Positions 18,291-27,774 of a DNA stretch of 64,000 bases are shown here, piece after piece. The notes beneath the pieces were generated by a model that was given only the letters and a program-made list of their open reading frames with translations, was not told where the DNA came from and made no database searches. How positions within the stretch are numbered: the stretch's first letter is position 1; each line of letters begins with the position of its first letter. Both the position numbers and the translations under genes were made by a program. The stretch is taken from positions 496,001 through 560,000 of the forward strand of contig NZ_VOBC01000001.1 of NCBI RefSeq assembly GCF_008369195.1. Direction: 5' to 3'. This DNA comes from Sporosarcina sp. ANT_H38. GTDB taxonomy: Bacteria; Bacillota; Bacilli; Bacillales_A; Planococcaceae.

Positions 18291-18615
18291 CGTTTTGTTG
18301 AAGGACATGGCACAAGTGCGATCTGGGGATAAAGGAAATACGGTGAATATCGGTTTATTTGCTGCTAATGAAGACATGTACAAGCTCTTTGCAAAACAAG
18401 TGACGGCTGATAAAGTGAAAGCGCATTTTCAGGGCTTAGTCGATGGAGAAGTAATCCGTTACGAAGTGCCAACGATTCATGCTTTTAATTTCATCTTAAA
18501 AGATGCTTTGAACGGCGGAGGTTCAACGTCGATTCGAGTAGATAATCTGGGGAAATGTTTTGGTGCAAACTTACTGCGAATGGAAATTGAAGTGCCAGAA
18601 GAGGTGGGGGTGTGA
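18283..18615 (+). CDS. AtuA-related small protein (C-terminal AtuA domain as separate gene)
   Basis: The 110-residue product corresponds to the C-terminal domain of AtuA proteins: LKDMAQVRSGDKGNTVNIG near the start and ALNGGGSTSIRVDNLGKCFG near the end. The first motif looks like a binding loop. The ATG at 18283 overlaps the 3' end of the AtuA gene by 8 bp, so the two are probably translationally coupled and work as a two-chain version of a protein that is one chain elsewhere. An upstream in-frame ATG at 18262 lies deeper in the AtuA gene and lacks a better ribosome binding site. Confidence 0.83.
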   Translation: MSNVLLKDMAQVRSGDKGNTVNIGLFAANEDMYKLFAKQVTADKVKAHFQGLVDGEVIRYEVPTIHAFNFILKDALNGGGSTSIRVDNLGKCFGANLLRMEIEVPEEVGV

Positions 18616-18617
18616 GT

Positions 18618-19766
18618 ATGGCATACGAACCTTACTTTACAGAAGAGCATGAAGAATTGCGTAAAACAATTCGCAAATTTGTCAGCAAAGAGGTTGTTCC
18701 CTTTGTAGAAGAATGGGAAGAGGCAGGAATCTTTCCAATGGAATTGTTAAAGCGAATGGGTGATTTAGGTTTTCTTGGTTTACGCTATTCGGAAGAAGTT
18801 GGTGGCCAGGGTGGCGATTATTTTACAAGCATTATCTTTGCGGAAGAGCTTGCAAAATGTGGCTGTGGAGGAGTACCGATGGCGATTGCTGTTCAAACAG
18901 ATATGGCAACACCGCCCATCGCTGAATTTGGTAATGCCGAACAAAAGGAACGTTTTCTGACGCCAGCCATAAAAGGAGATAAGCTGGCTGCGATTGGCAT
19001 TAGTGAGCCGAACCACGGTTCTGATGTTGCCTCTGTTGAAACAAGAGCGCGTAGAGACGGTGATGATTGGATTATCGATGGTTCAAAAATGTTTATCACA
19101 AATGGGACACGCGCAGATTTCGTCACGCTTGTCACGCGAACGTCAGACGAACCGGGTTACAAAGGAATCAGTCTATTTATAGTGGAACTCGATAGCCCAG
19201 GTGTGTCAGTTAGTCGGAAGTTGGACAAAGTTGGTATGCGTTCCTCTGATACAGCTGAGCTGATATTCGATAATGTACGAGTGCCACATGCTAATTTACT
19301 TGGTGAAGAGGGCAAAGGGTTTTCTTATATTATGTGGGAGTTGCAAGGGGAGCGCATGATCGCTGCCGCCGGCTCCATTGGAATGGCGGAGCAAGCCTAT
19401 GAGCTAGCCTATGACTATGCCAAATCGAGAAAACAATTCAATCAGCCAATTGCAAATTTCCAAGTGATTGCTCATTTGCTTGCGGAGATGAAAACAGAAA
19501 TCGAAGTGTGTAGGGAATTGACGTATGCAACGGCCTATCGTTTTTCAAAAGGCGAAGTACCGAGTAAAGAAATTTCGATGACTAAGCTTGCAGCTGCACA
19601 AATGGCTCATTGGGTAGCAGACCGTGCGCTCCAAATCTTCGGTGGTAATGGCTATATGATGGAATATCCAATTCAACGTATTTGGCGTGATACGAGGCTA
19701 TATCGCATTGGTGGCGGAGCAGATGAAGTGATGAAGGAAATCATCGCCAAACAAATGGGCTTGTGA
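18618..19766 (+). CDS. Acyl-CoA dehydrogenase (isovaleryl/long-chain type), first copy
   Basis: This 382-residue FAD enzyme forms an alpha,beta double bond in an acyl-CoA and passes electrons to ETF. Visible signatures are GISEPNHGSDVAS, a FITNGT strand, RKQFNQPIANFQ and GGNGYMMEYPIQRIWRD. The C-terminal catalytic Glu of medium-chain enzymes (YEGT) is replaced by IGGGA; a glutamate in GERMIAA sits where isovaleryl- and long-chain enzymes keep their base. This favours branched or long acyl substrates. GTG 18612 overlaps the previous stop, but ATG 18618, eight bases after GGTGGGGG, is more likely. It forms a pair with the next gene. Confidence 0.92.
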   Translation: MAYEPYFTEEHEELRKTIRKFVSKEVVPFVEEWEEAGIFPMELLKRMGDLGFLGLRYSEEVGGQGGDYFTSIIFAEELAKCGCGGVPMAIAVQTDMATPPIAEFGNAEQKERFLTPAIKGDKLAAIGISEPNHGSDVASVETRARRDGDDWIIDGSKMFITNGTRADFVTLVTRTSDEPGYKGISLFIVELDSPGVSVSRKLDKVGMRSSDTAELIFDNVRVPHANLLGEEGKGFSYIMWELQGERMIAAAGSIGMAEQAYELAYDYAKSRKQFNQPIANFQVIAHLLAEMKTEIEVCRELTYATAYRFSKGEVPSKEISMTKLAAAQMAHWVADRALQIFGGNGYMMEYPIQRIWRDTRLYRIGGGADEVMKEIIAKQMGL

Positions 19767-19789
19767 ACCTGAGAAAAGGAAGTGAGTAA

Positions 19790-20944
19790 ATGACCCACTG
19801 GATGTTTACTGAAGAGCATAACATGTTTCGGAATTCAGTTAAGAAATTTGTGGAAAAAGAAATCACCCCATTTGTTGAAGAGTGGGAAGAAGCAGGAGAA
19901 GTTCCAAGAAGCGTGTTTGAGAGAGTGGGAGAGTTAGGGTATTTGGGGACGAAATTTCCGGTCGAATACGGTGGTGCAGGATCCGATCTGATTATGGATG
20001 CTATTTTCAATGAGGAACTCACCAAATGTGGATCGGGTGGAATTGGTGCTTCGATTGTTGCGCATATCGGCATTGCACTGACTCCGATTTGGCGTTTTGG
20101 CAATCATGAGCAGAAGCTAAAATACCTGCAGCCTGGCGTTGAAGGAAAAAAGATTGCCGCATTAGGCATTACGGAACCAAATGCAGGTAGTGATGTTTCT
20201 TCGATTGGCACGAAGGCAGTCGATAAGGGCGATCATTATTTGTTAAATGGCTCAAAAACCTTTATTACAAATGGTGTGAACGCTGATTATGTCGTTGTTG
20301 CTGCAAAAACGGCTGATGGTTCTGGGCATCGAAACATGAGTCTGTTCATTGTAGAAAGTACTTGGGAGGGGTTTTCTGTTGGTAAGAAACTCGACAAGTT
20401 AGGGTGGCGGGGGTCTGATACAGGCGAGTTGTACTTTGAAAATGTAAAAGTGCCTAAGGAGAATTTGATTGGACGCCTAAATGAAGGATTCAAGTATATT
20501 ATGATCAATTTTCAATGGGAACGATTGACATTAGCCCTTTCAAGTATTGCATTGGCCGAAAAGGCATTGGAGGACACGGTGCGTTACAGTAAAGAACGCA
20601 TCCAATTCGGAGGTCCACTGGCTCAATTCCAAGTGCTTCGGCACAAAATGGTTGATATGGCCATTGACATTGAAAAGGCAAGAAGTATTACCTATCGGAC
20701 GGTTTATCGCTATGACAAAGGCCAAGATGTCACAACAGAAGCGACGATGGCTAAAGCCTATGCCGCGGAAATGGTGAGCAGAGTATGTGACCAAGCCCTT
20801 CAAATCCACGGTGGCAATGGTTATATGATGGAATATCCTGTTCAACGTTATTGGCGTGATGCACGTCTTCAATCGATTGGCGGAGGAACGACGCAAATTA
20901 TGAATGAGATACTCACGAAAAGACTGCAAATCATTGAAAACTAA
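19790..20944 (+). CDS. Acyl-CoA dehydrogenase (isovaleryl/long-chain type), second copy
   Basis: The 384-residue product is a paralogue of the preceding dehydrogenase, sharing the N-terminal EEWEEAG region and the GGNGYMMEYPVQRYWRD block. FAD and substrate motifs are GITEPNAGSDVSS and RIQFGGPLAQFQ. The likely catalytic base is the glutamate in WERLTLA; the medium-chain position is SIGGGT. Two dehydrogenases in a row suggest either two different acyl chains or two oxidation rounds. ATG 19790 follows AGGAAGTG. ETF genes are not in the cluster, so general ETF is presumably used. Confidence 0.92.
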   Translation: MTHWMFTEEHNMFRNSVKKFVEKEITPFVEEWEEAGEVPRSVFERVGELGYLGTKFPVEYGGAGSDLIMDAIFNEELTKCGSGGIGASIVAHIGIALTPIWRFGNHEQKLKYLQPGVEGKKIAALGITEPNAGSDVSSIGTKAVDKGDHYLLNGSKTFITNGVNADYVVVAAKTADGSGHRNMSLFIVESTWEGFSVGKKLDKLGWRGSDTGELYFENVKVPKENLIGRLNEGFKYIMINFQWERLTLALSSIALAEKALEDTVRYSKERIQFGGPLAQFQVLRHKMVDMAIDIEKARSITYRTVYRYDKGQDVTTEATMAKAYAAEMVSRVCDQALQIHGGNGYMMEYPVQRYWRDARLQSIGGGTTQIMNEILTKRLQIIEN

Positions 20945-20963
20945 TGTGGTGGAGGCAATGACA

Positions 20964-22526
20964 ATGAGAGAAGAAATTTCAGTGATTAATCGCGTTGCAA
21001 TTGGTGATATCATCCGCAGAGCGGCAGGTCGCTATGAGAATAAGACGGCGCTTGTGGAAGGGGAACAGAAGCTGACGTATCGAGAGCTTGACCAAGCCTG
21101 TAACCGCTTTGCAAATTACTTGATTGGAAGCGGTTATAAAAAAGGAGATGGCATTGCGACGATATGTGGCAACTCGATTGACCATGTAATTGCAATGTAC
21201 GGCATTCAAAAAGCAGGTCTAATTTGGGTGCCGGTAAATCCAGGACTTTCGAGTGTGGAGCAACAATATATTTTAAACAAAGCAGATGTGAAAGTAATCA
21301 TTATCGATCATGCTTTTTTGCAAGCAGATCGTTCTCGCTTTGATAGTTCGACAATTATTATTGTGAACAACATAGAGGGAGAGGCTGGAAAGTCTTTTAC
21401 TGAAACACTCGTTGGGCAATCTCATGAAGAGCCAGATGTCGACATTCATGACCGTGATGTCGCACAAATTATGTTTACCAGTGGCACTACGGGCAATCCA
21501 AAAGGGGTTTGTATTAGCCATTTAACTGTTTATCTTGCGAGTTTAGGAAATATTGCTGACCTGCTTATTAAGGAAAGTGAAGTACTACTAGTCATTATGC
21601 CAATGTTCCATTGTGCGCAGCATTCATTTAACACCTCCTTCTTATCCATTGGTGCCAAGCTCGTGGTGGCGAAAAAATTTGAACCTGAGAATTTTATGCA
21701 AACGATTGAAAGGGAACAAGGAACATTTATATTCGCGTTACCTATGATGTATCGAGCGATAATTCATCATCCAAATCGGAAAAATTATAATTTGACATCG
21801 TTACAAACTTGTTTGTATGCCATGGCACCTATGGATCAAACGACATTGAAAAAAGGGATCGCAGAGCTAGAGGCTGACTTTTTACTTGGAACAGGGCAAA
21901 CGGAAATGTATCCCGCGACGATGTTCTTTAAATCAGAAGAGCAACTGAAACGCTTTGGTTCTTATTGGGGAACGACCGCGATTATCAATGACACGGCTGT
22001 AATGGACGACGAGGGTAATCTATTGGGAAAAGGTCAAATTGGGGAAATTGTCCACCGTGGCCCAAATGTGATGAATGGCTACCTAGATAATGAGGAAGCG
22101 ACAAAGGAAACACGGTTATTTGGTTGGCATCATACAGGGGATTTAGGCTATTGGGATGAAGACGGGCAAATGGTGTTTGTAGATCGGAAAAAAGACATGA
22201 TTAAAACTGGCGGCGAAAATGTGGCTTCCATTAAAATTGAGCAAATGCTCTTAAACCACGAAAAGATTGAAAATGCCATCGTTGTCGGCCTGCCGCATGA
22301 AAAGTGGATTGAAGCCGTAACGGCCATTGTTCGTCCGAAAACGGGACAAGAGGTGACGGAGGACGAAATTATTGCTTATTGTAAAGAGAATCTGGGCGGT
22401 TTCCAAGTGCCGAAAAAAGTAATATTCGTAGATGAATTTCCGATGACCACGACAGGTAAAATTCAAAAGCAAAAACTACGTGTACAGTATGAAAGCTTAT
22501 TTGAAGATGTAACGAGTATGCACTGA
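20964..22526 (+). CDS. AMP-dependent acyl-CoA ligase 1
   Basis: This 520-residue adenylate-forming enzyme couples a carboxylic acid to CoA with ATP. The P-loop is FTSGTTGNPKGV, the A8-type hinge is HHTGDLGYWDEDG...DRKKDMIKTGGENV, and the catalytic lysine is in TTGKIQKQKL. The ATG at 20964 lies eight bases after GGTGGAGG; the ATG at 20958 is too close. It belongs to the CaiC/FadK-like group by overall pattern; the acid cannot be read from the sequence. It is the first of five ligases in the cluster. Confidence 0.92.
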   Translation: MREEISVINRVAIGDIIRRAAGRYENKTALVEGEQKLTYRELDQACNRFANYLIGSGYKKGDGIATICGNSIDHVIAMYGIQKAGLIWVPVNPGLSSVEQQYILNKADVKVIIIDHAFLQADRSRFDSSTIIIVNNIEGEAGKSFTETLVGQSHEEPDVDIHDRDVAQIMFTSGTTGNPKGVCISHLTVYLASLGNIADLLIKESEVLLVIMPMFHCAQHSFNTSFLSIGAKLVVAKKFEPENFMQTIEREQGTFIFALPMMYRAIIHHPNRKNYNLTSLQTCLYAMAPMDQTTLKKGIAELEADFLLGTGQTEMYPATMFFKSEEQLKRFGSYWGTTAIINDTAVMDDEGNLLGKGQIGEIVHRGPNVMNGYLDNEEATKETRLFGWHHTGDLGYWDEDGQMVFVDRKKDMIKTGGENVASIKIEQMLLNHEKIENAIVVGLPHEKWIEAVTAIVRPKTGQEVTEDEIIAYCKENLGGFQVPKKVIFVDEFPMTTTGKIQKQKLRVQYESLFEDVTSMH

Positions 22527-22553
22527 CACTAAAAAATGAGGAGTGTTCGATTT

Positions 22554-24089
22554 ATGATAAATGGTATTGGTTCATGGCTCGTGAAGCATAGTGATCGACA
22601 GGCGAATAAAACAGCAATCGTCTACAAAGACAAACGCTTTACGTATCGACAGCTAAATGACCGCGTAAATCGTTTAGCGCATTCACTTGTCGATCTTGGT
22701 GTCAGAAAAGGTGATCGAGTCAATGCGCTTCTTTTTAACAGAAATGAGTTAATGGAAGCATTGTTTGCCTGTGCGAAAATTGGCGCCATTTTTGTGCCGA
22801 TTAATTTCCGTTTAAGCCTTGAGGAAGTTGAATATATTGTGCATGATTCAGGCGGTATTATTTTCATATATGATGACAGATTGGAAGGCATTGCGGAGGG
22901 ACTTACAGCACGGACGCCGCAAATTCGTTCGTTTATTCGAGTGGGGGACGATCAGACAGGAATGCATCTAGCGTACGAGCTGCTCCTTGCAGATGCAAAG
23001 CGTGAAGAGCCGGAATATGTTGTGTGCTTAGACGATGCACATATGATGATGTATACATCTGGGACAACGGGCAGACCTAAGGGAGCTGTCCTAACACATG
23101 GCAATACGCAATGGAATGCCATCAATTGCCTGGACGCGCTACCAATTACTGAAGATATGATTACGTTAACAGTGGCACCATTGTTTCATATTGGTGGGAT
23201 GAATATCTTTACAACGCCAGCCTTATACAAAGGTGGGACAGTTATCTTAGAGGATAAATTCGATCCGCAATTGACATTGGAGCTCGTTGAACGCGAAAAA
23301 ATAACAGCTTTGTTTCTTGTACCGGCAATGTGGCTGGCTATTACGCAATTTCCAAATCTAGAAAACTATGATGTCAGCTCGTTAACCTTTAATATCTCAG
23401 GCGGGGCTCCTTGTCCGCTTACAATCATTGAATTTTTTCAAAATCGTGGCATCCCGTTCTACGAAGGTTTTGGTTTAACGGAAACGGCACCGGTTGTCGC
23501 AGTGCTTGATAGCGAAAATAGTGTAAGGAGAAATGGCTCTGTCGGTAAGCCACCGATACACACAGAGATAAAAGTTGTAGATGCATATGGCAATGAAGTG
23601 CCAACTGGAGAAGTAGGAGAGTTAGTGGTGAAAGGACCTAATATTTTTGTTGAATATTGGAACAAGCCTGAGGCAACGAAAGAAGCGATTCGAAACGGTT
23701 GGTTTTTTACAGGAGACCTTGCTAAACAAGATGAAGAAGGTTTTCTTTACATCGTAGATCGTATGAAAGACATGATTATTACAGGTGGTGAAAACGTCTA
23801 CCCGATTGAGGTGGAGCAAGTCTTAATCCGCCATCCGAATATAAGAGAGGTCGCGGTTGTAGGCTATCCAGATGAAAAATGGGGCGAGTCCGTAAAAGCG
23901 GTAATCGCTTTGAAGAATCCAAACGAATCGCTGGATTTACAGGAGGTTCGTGCATTTTGTGAAGAGAAACTTGCTTCGTTTAAAATTCCGAAGCAAATCG
24001 ACTTGGTGAATGAATTGCCGAGAAATGCAACAGGAAAGGTTTTGAAAATCGTTTTACGTGCAAAAGAGACGGAAAATTCTTTGATTTAA
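22554..24089 (+). CDS. AMP-dependent acyl-CoA ligase 2 (long-chain type)
   Basis: The 511-residue ligase has the P-loop YTSGTTGRPKGAVLTH, the motif GFGLTETAPVV, the hinge DRMKDMIITGGENVYPIEVE, and the lysine motif NATGKVLKIVLR. The pattern is like medium/long-chain acyl-CoA synthetases of Bacillales. The ATG at 22554 follows GAGGAG with a suitable gap; an upstream start at 22536 overlaps the ribosome binding site. It lies 27 bases after ligase 1, with the MaoC gene next. Confidence 0.92.
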   Translation: MINGIGSWLVKHSDRQANKTAIVYKDKRFTYRQLNDRVNRLAHSLVDLGVRKGDRVNALLFNRNELMEALFACAKIGAIFVPINFRLSLEEVEYIVHDSGGIIFIYDDRLEGIAEGLTARTPQIRSFIRVGDDQTGMHLAYELLLADAKREEPEYVVCLDDAHMMMYTSGTTGRPKGAVLTHGNTQWNAINCLDALPITEDMITLTVAPLFHIGGMNIFTTPALYKGGTVILEDKFDPQLTLELVEREKITALFLVPAMWLAITQFPNLENYDVSSLTFNISGGAPCPLTIIEFFQNRGIPFYEGFGLTETAPVVAVLDSENSVRRNGSVGKPPIHTEIKVVDAYGNEVPTGEVGELVVKGPNIFVEYWNKPEATKEAIRNGWFFTGDLAKQDEEGFLYIVDRMKDMIITGGENVYPIEVEQVLIRHPNIREVAVVGYPDEKWGESVKAVIALKNPNESLDLQEVRAFCEEKLASFKIPKQIDLVNELPRNATGKVLKIVLRAKETENSLI

Positions 24090-24101
24090 AGGGGGATAAA
24101 C

Positions 24102-24539
24102 ATGTTTAATAAAAAATTTGACCACTTCGAAGTCGGTGAAACGTGGCGTTCGAGAGGGCGCACCATTACGGAGGCAGATATTGTCATGTTTTCTGCATTT
24201 AGTGGAGACTGGTACCCGCTTCATACAGATAAAGAGTATGCGGAAAACAACACACCGTTTAAGCAAAGAATTGCCCATGGCATGCTTGTGTTATCGGTAG
24301 CTACTGGACTGCAAGTGATGGAACCAGAAGTCATTGTTGCATTTTATGGCATTGAACATCTACGATTTATTCGCCCAACCTTCATCAATGACACGATACA
24401 TGTGGAATTGGAGGTCACTGATTTACTAGACAAAGGAAATGGCACGGGTGTGGTAACAGCTATTCAAAAAGTTGTGAAACAAACAGGTGAACCCGTGACG
24501 ACAGGCGTATTAAAAATACTCATCAATAAAGAGCAATAA
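24102..24539 (+). CDS. MaoC-like (R)-specific hydratase
   Basis: This 145-residue hot-dog-fold enzyme probably adds water to an enoyl-CoA. The hydratase motif is visible as FSGDWYPLHTD (about residues 47-57), with Asp and His as the catalytic pair, followed by RIAHGMLVLSVATGL. A second hot-dog strand set is EHLRFIRPTFINDT. The ATG at 24102 follows AAAGGGGG. In this cluster it would be a third hydratase beside two crotonase-fold proteins, which suggests a differently configured or different-length intermediate. Confidence 0.88.
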   Translation: MFNKKFDHFEVGETWRSRGRTITEADIVMFSAFSGDWYPLHTDKEYAENNTPFKQRIAHGMLVLSVATGLQVMEPEVIVAFYGIEHLRFIRPTFINDTIHVELEVTDLLDKGNGTGVVTAIQKVVKQTGEPVTTGVLKILINKEQ

Positions 24540-24565
24540 TCGATTATGAGAGAGGTGGTATTGAC

Positions 24566-25348
24566 ATGGTCAATACAACAGAGACGTACGACTGGCAGCT
24601 GATTGTCAATCAGCTGTATACCTATTTACGCTTAAAAACAGTTCCGGTTGGTATGAAAATGTTCGAGAAAGCAGAGGACATGGAAGCAATCCCGAAGATC
24701 AGACGGCCACAATCGGTACACACGGCTGATCAGATTGTGGCACAAGCAGCTAGGCTGGGCTGGACCGTGGGCATAACTGAAGAAGATTTGGTGATGCCGC
24801 AGTGTAGTGCGGTTCTTGGCTTACATCCCCGTGATGAACAATGGTTAGATGGGAAGGAAATGGCAGGGATTTGGTTTGAAAACCAGAAGGATTCTGCTGC
24901 TCATCAGTCGGCGATGACTGTCAATCCTTATGGGAGGCATGCAGCAATGGCTGTTTCACCTCTTGTCTCGAATCGACTAAGTCCTCCAGATATTTGTTTG
25001 ATTTACGCAACACCGGGACAGATGATTTTGCTCATTAACGGCCTACAGTGGAAGGATTATAAAAAACTCGAGTGGGGAGTTGTCGGCGAGTCTTCCTGTG
25101 CGGACTCTTGGGGACGGGCGCTTGCAACGGGTGAACCGAGCTTGTCGATTCCTTGTTATGCGGAAAGGCGATATGGTGGTGTCTTGGATGATGAAATGCT
25201 AATGGCGTTAGCGCCGGCTGATCTAGTGAAGGCCCTCGAAGGCGTAGAGAAGTTAAGTCGAAATGGCTTGCGTTACCCAATTCCTCAGTATGGCATTCAA
25301 ATGGATGCGCGTAGTGGGTTGGAAGCTAGTTACGGCAAACGCAGTTGA
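24566..25348 (+). CDS. DUF169 domain-containing protein
   Basis: The 260-residue product fits the DUF169 family, whose function is not known. The N-terminal helix region (LIVNQLYTYLRLKTVPVGMK) is typical, followed by cysteines in MPQCSAVLGLH, GESSCADSWG and SIPCYAERRYGG, which could bind a metal or cofactor. No membrane segment or signal peptide is seen. The ATG at 24566 follows AGAGGTGG. Its place in the middle of a CoA-ester cluster suggests a catalytic or cofactor role in the pathway, but that is only context. Confidence 0.8.
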   Translation: MVNTTETYDWQLIVNQLYTYLRLKTVPVGMKMFEKAEDMEAIPKIRRPQSVHTADQIVAQAARLGWTVGITEEDLVMPQCSAVLGLHPRDEQWLDGKEMAGIWFENQKDSAAHQSAMTVNPYGRHAAMAVSPLVSNRLSPPDICLIYATPGQMILLINGLQWKDYKKLEWGVVGESSCADSWGRALATGEPSLSIPCYAERRYGGVLDDEMLMALAPADLVKALEGVEKLSRNGLRYPIPQYGIQMDARSGLEASYGKRS

Positions 25349-25373
25349 TGGTTACGAAAGGGGGGCTTTTATA

Positions 25374-26150
25374 ATGCGAAACTGGGTGCTATATGAAAAA
25401 GTGTCTAACAAGGCTTATATAACTTTGAATAGACCGGAGGCCATGAACGCCATGCCTCCGAGTGGCTTTCAACAGCTCGCTGAAGCATTTAAGGAATCGA
25501 GAGAAGACGATGAGGTTCGAGTGATTATTTTAACAGGTGCAGGGGAGCAGGCATTTTGTGCTGGGGCTGATTTAAAGGAAACCATTCCTGCAATCACCGA
25601 AGGGACAATGGATCCAGGTCTATTAGATGATGTCGTGTTGAAACATACGCCATTATGGAAGCCGATTATTGCCGCGGTCAATGGCCATTGTTTGGCGGGG
25701 GGCATGGAAATCCTTCAGGCAACAGATATTCGAATTGCGGCTGAGCACGCAACTTTTGGCTTGCCTGAACCGAAATGGTCGATTATGGCGGCAGCGGGTT
25801 CCCTAGTCAGGCTCGTTCGACAAATCCCTTATTGCAGGGCAATGGAAATCTTACTGACAGGGGAATCCATCACGGCTAAAGAAGCACTTGATATTGGCTT
25901 GATCAACAAGGTTGTGCCGTCTAGTCAACTCTTAGCTGAAGCCGAATCCTATGCAGAGAAAATTTGCAGGAACGGCCCGATTGCTGTACAAGCAACGAAA
26001 GAGGCTGTAGTTCGTTTACAAAGTTTGCCGATGGAATTAGCGTTCCGAGAAGAATGGAACTATGCAAATAAAGCGTTTATGAGTGAGGATGCAAAAGAAG
26101 GTTTGAAAGCATTCGCGGAAAAACGAGCACCGCTTTTTGTGGGGCGTTGA
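25374..26150 (+). CDS. Enoyl-CoA hydratase/isomerase family protein
   Basis: The 258-residue crotonase-fold protein has the oxyanion segments FCAGADLKE and NGHCLAGGMEIL. Both catalytic glutamate positions appear occupied (GGMEIL and LPEPKW), unlike the other crotonase of the cluster, so ordinary enoyl-CoA hydration is plausible. The ATG at 25374 follows AAAGGGGGG; upstream in-frame starts lie within the DUF169 gene. It is 25 bases after DUF169 and 24 before ligase 3. Confidence 0.88.
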   Translation: MRNWVLYEKVSNKAYITLNRPEAMNAMPPSGFQQLAEAFKESREDDEVRVIILTGAGEQAFCAGADLKETIPAITEGTMDPGLLDDVVLKHTPLWKPIIAAVNGHCLAGGMEILQATDIRIAAEHATFGLPEPKWSIMAAAGSLVRLVRQIPYCRAMEILLTGESITAKEALDIGLINKVVPSSQLLAEAESYAEKICRNGPIAVQATKEAVVRLQSLPMELAFREEWNYANKAFMSEDAKEGLKAFAEKRAPLFVGR

Positions 26151-26174
26151 ATACAGTTAGGGGGATTTTTTAAG

Positions 26175-27734
26175 ATGAAGACGATAAATGACATATTGCA
26201 AGAAGCAGTAAACAAATGTCCCACTTACATCTTTTTATACGAAGGTTCGAAAAGTCTGACCTATAAGCAATTGGATGAAGTGACAGATCGGCTGGCCTCG
26301 GCTTTTCTAGAGGAAGGGTTAACAAGAGGCGATCATATTGCAATCCTTGCTTTAAACCAAATGGAATGGCTCATTTCGTATTTTGCCGCAGCGAAAATTG
26401 GTGTGGGCGCTGTCGCGTTAAGCGTTCGGTATCGGGATACTGAATTGGAATACATGCTCAATCATTCCGAGGTAAAAGCAATTGTGTCTATCGATAAAAT
26501 TCCGGGTTTTAATTTCTCGGAGTTTTTCTTCGACTTCCAATCAGAAATCCCAACTGTTGAAAAGTATATCTTTATCGGTGAGGGATTTGAAGGCAGTTTG
26601 TCTTTTTCCGAACTAATTGGAAGAAGCACGGATAGCGATAAATTAAACTCATGTAAAAAAGAAGTGATTCCTGAAGATCTTGCCGTCATGATTTATACTT
26701 CTGGAACGACTGGAAAGCCCAAAGGAGCCATGATCACCCATCGAAGTATATTAGCTTCAGCGCGTGCGCAGGTTAATCATTTTCAAATAAATGAGGAAGA
26801 TGTAACTATTCAAAGCCTACCACTGAACCACGTTGGTGGTATTACATGTCAGGTTATAGTGACATTGATCAGTAAAGGAATGGCTGTGCTCATTCCAGAG
26901 TTCCGACCAGAAAATGTGTTATCAGCTATTCACCAACATAAAGCCACACTTTTTGGTGGTGTCCCGACAATGTATTTAATGTTGCTTTCCCATAAAGGCT
27001 TTTCGACCTATGATCTGAGTACCGTGCGGATTAGCATTATTGGTGGTTCGAATGTTGAACCGGCGTTATGTCAAGAAATCACAAAATTGATGCCAAATGC
27101 GAAATTGGTAAACCTATATGGGCTGAGTGAGAGCTCGGGCGCATGTATCTTGTCAAGGGTAAGTGATTCAATCGAAAAAGTTCAAAAGACAATCGGTGTG
27201 ATAATTGGAGATTTCGTCGCTAAAGTTGTGGATGGGAAGCGACAAGAAGTCGTGAATGGTGAAATGGGCGAGCTAGTAGTGAAAGGTGATTGTCTAGCGA
27301 AGGGGTATTATAGGGATGAAGAAAATACGGAAGATACCTTTTCAGAAGACGGCTGGTTATACACAGGAGATATTGTGAGCACTGATGAGGAAGGCTATAT
27401 CAGTTTTAAAGGAAGAAAAAAAGAAATCTATATTCAAGGTGGATTTAACGTGTTGCCTGTTGAGATTGAAAATGTGTTAACCGCACATCCGTCTATTTCG
27501 ATTGCGGCAGGCATCGGGGTTCCCGATTCGTTTTACGGTGAAGTGGGGCGCTATTATATTGTTCTGGCCGTTGGTAAGCAACTAGCGGAGGCAGAATTAG
27601 TCACCTATTGCCAAGAACATCTCGCAGATTACAAAGTACCAAAGCAGTTCGTATTTGTCGATGAATTGCCGATGACACCATCCGGGAAAATTCAAAAAAC
27701 TAAACTAAAAGAACGGTATACACAACCGCAGTAA
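26175..27734 (+). CDS. AMP-dependent acyl-CoA ligase 3
   Basis: The 519-residue ligase has the P-loop YTSGTTGKPKGAMITH, the motif NLYGLSESSGA, the hinge GRKKEIYIQGGFNVLPVEIE, and the lysine motif TPSGKIQKTKL. The hinge differs from the others in having EIYIQGG rather than DMI-GG, so it may form a separate substrate class. ATG 26175 follows AGGGGGA. The biotin carboxylase gene follows 40 bases later. Confidence 0.91.
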   Translation: MKTINDILQEAVNKCPTYIFLYEGSKSLTYKQLDEVTDRLASAFLEEGLTRGDHIAILALNQMEWLISYFAAAKIGVGAVALSVRYRDTELEYMLNHSEVKAIVSIDKIPGFNFSEFFFDFQSEIPTVEKYIFIGEGFEGSLSFSELIGRSTDSDKLNSCKKEVIPEDLAVMIYTSGTTGKPKGAMITHRSILASARAQVNHFQINEEDVTIQSLPLNHVGGITCQVIVTLISKGMAVLIPEFRPENVLSAIHQHKATLFGGVPTMYLMLLSHKGFSTYDLSTVRISIIGGSNVEPALCQEITKLMPNAKLVNLYGLSESSGACILSRVSDSIEKVQKTIGVIIGDFVAKVVDGKRQEVVNGEMGELVVKGDCLAKGYYRDEENTEDTFSEDGWLYTGDIVSTDEEGYISFKGRKKEIYIQGGFNVLPVEIENVLTAHPSISIAAGIGVPDSFYGEVGRYYIVLAVGKQLAEAELVTYCQEHLADYKVPKQFVFVDELPMTPSGKIQKTKLKERYTQPQ

Positions 27735-27774
27735 ATGAGTGAATCAAACGACATAGAAAGGGGTACGATCCGTT

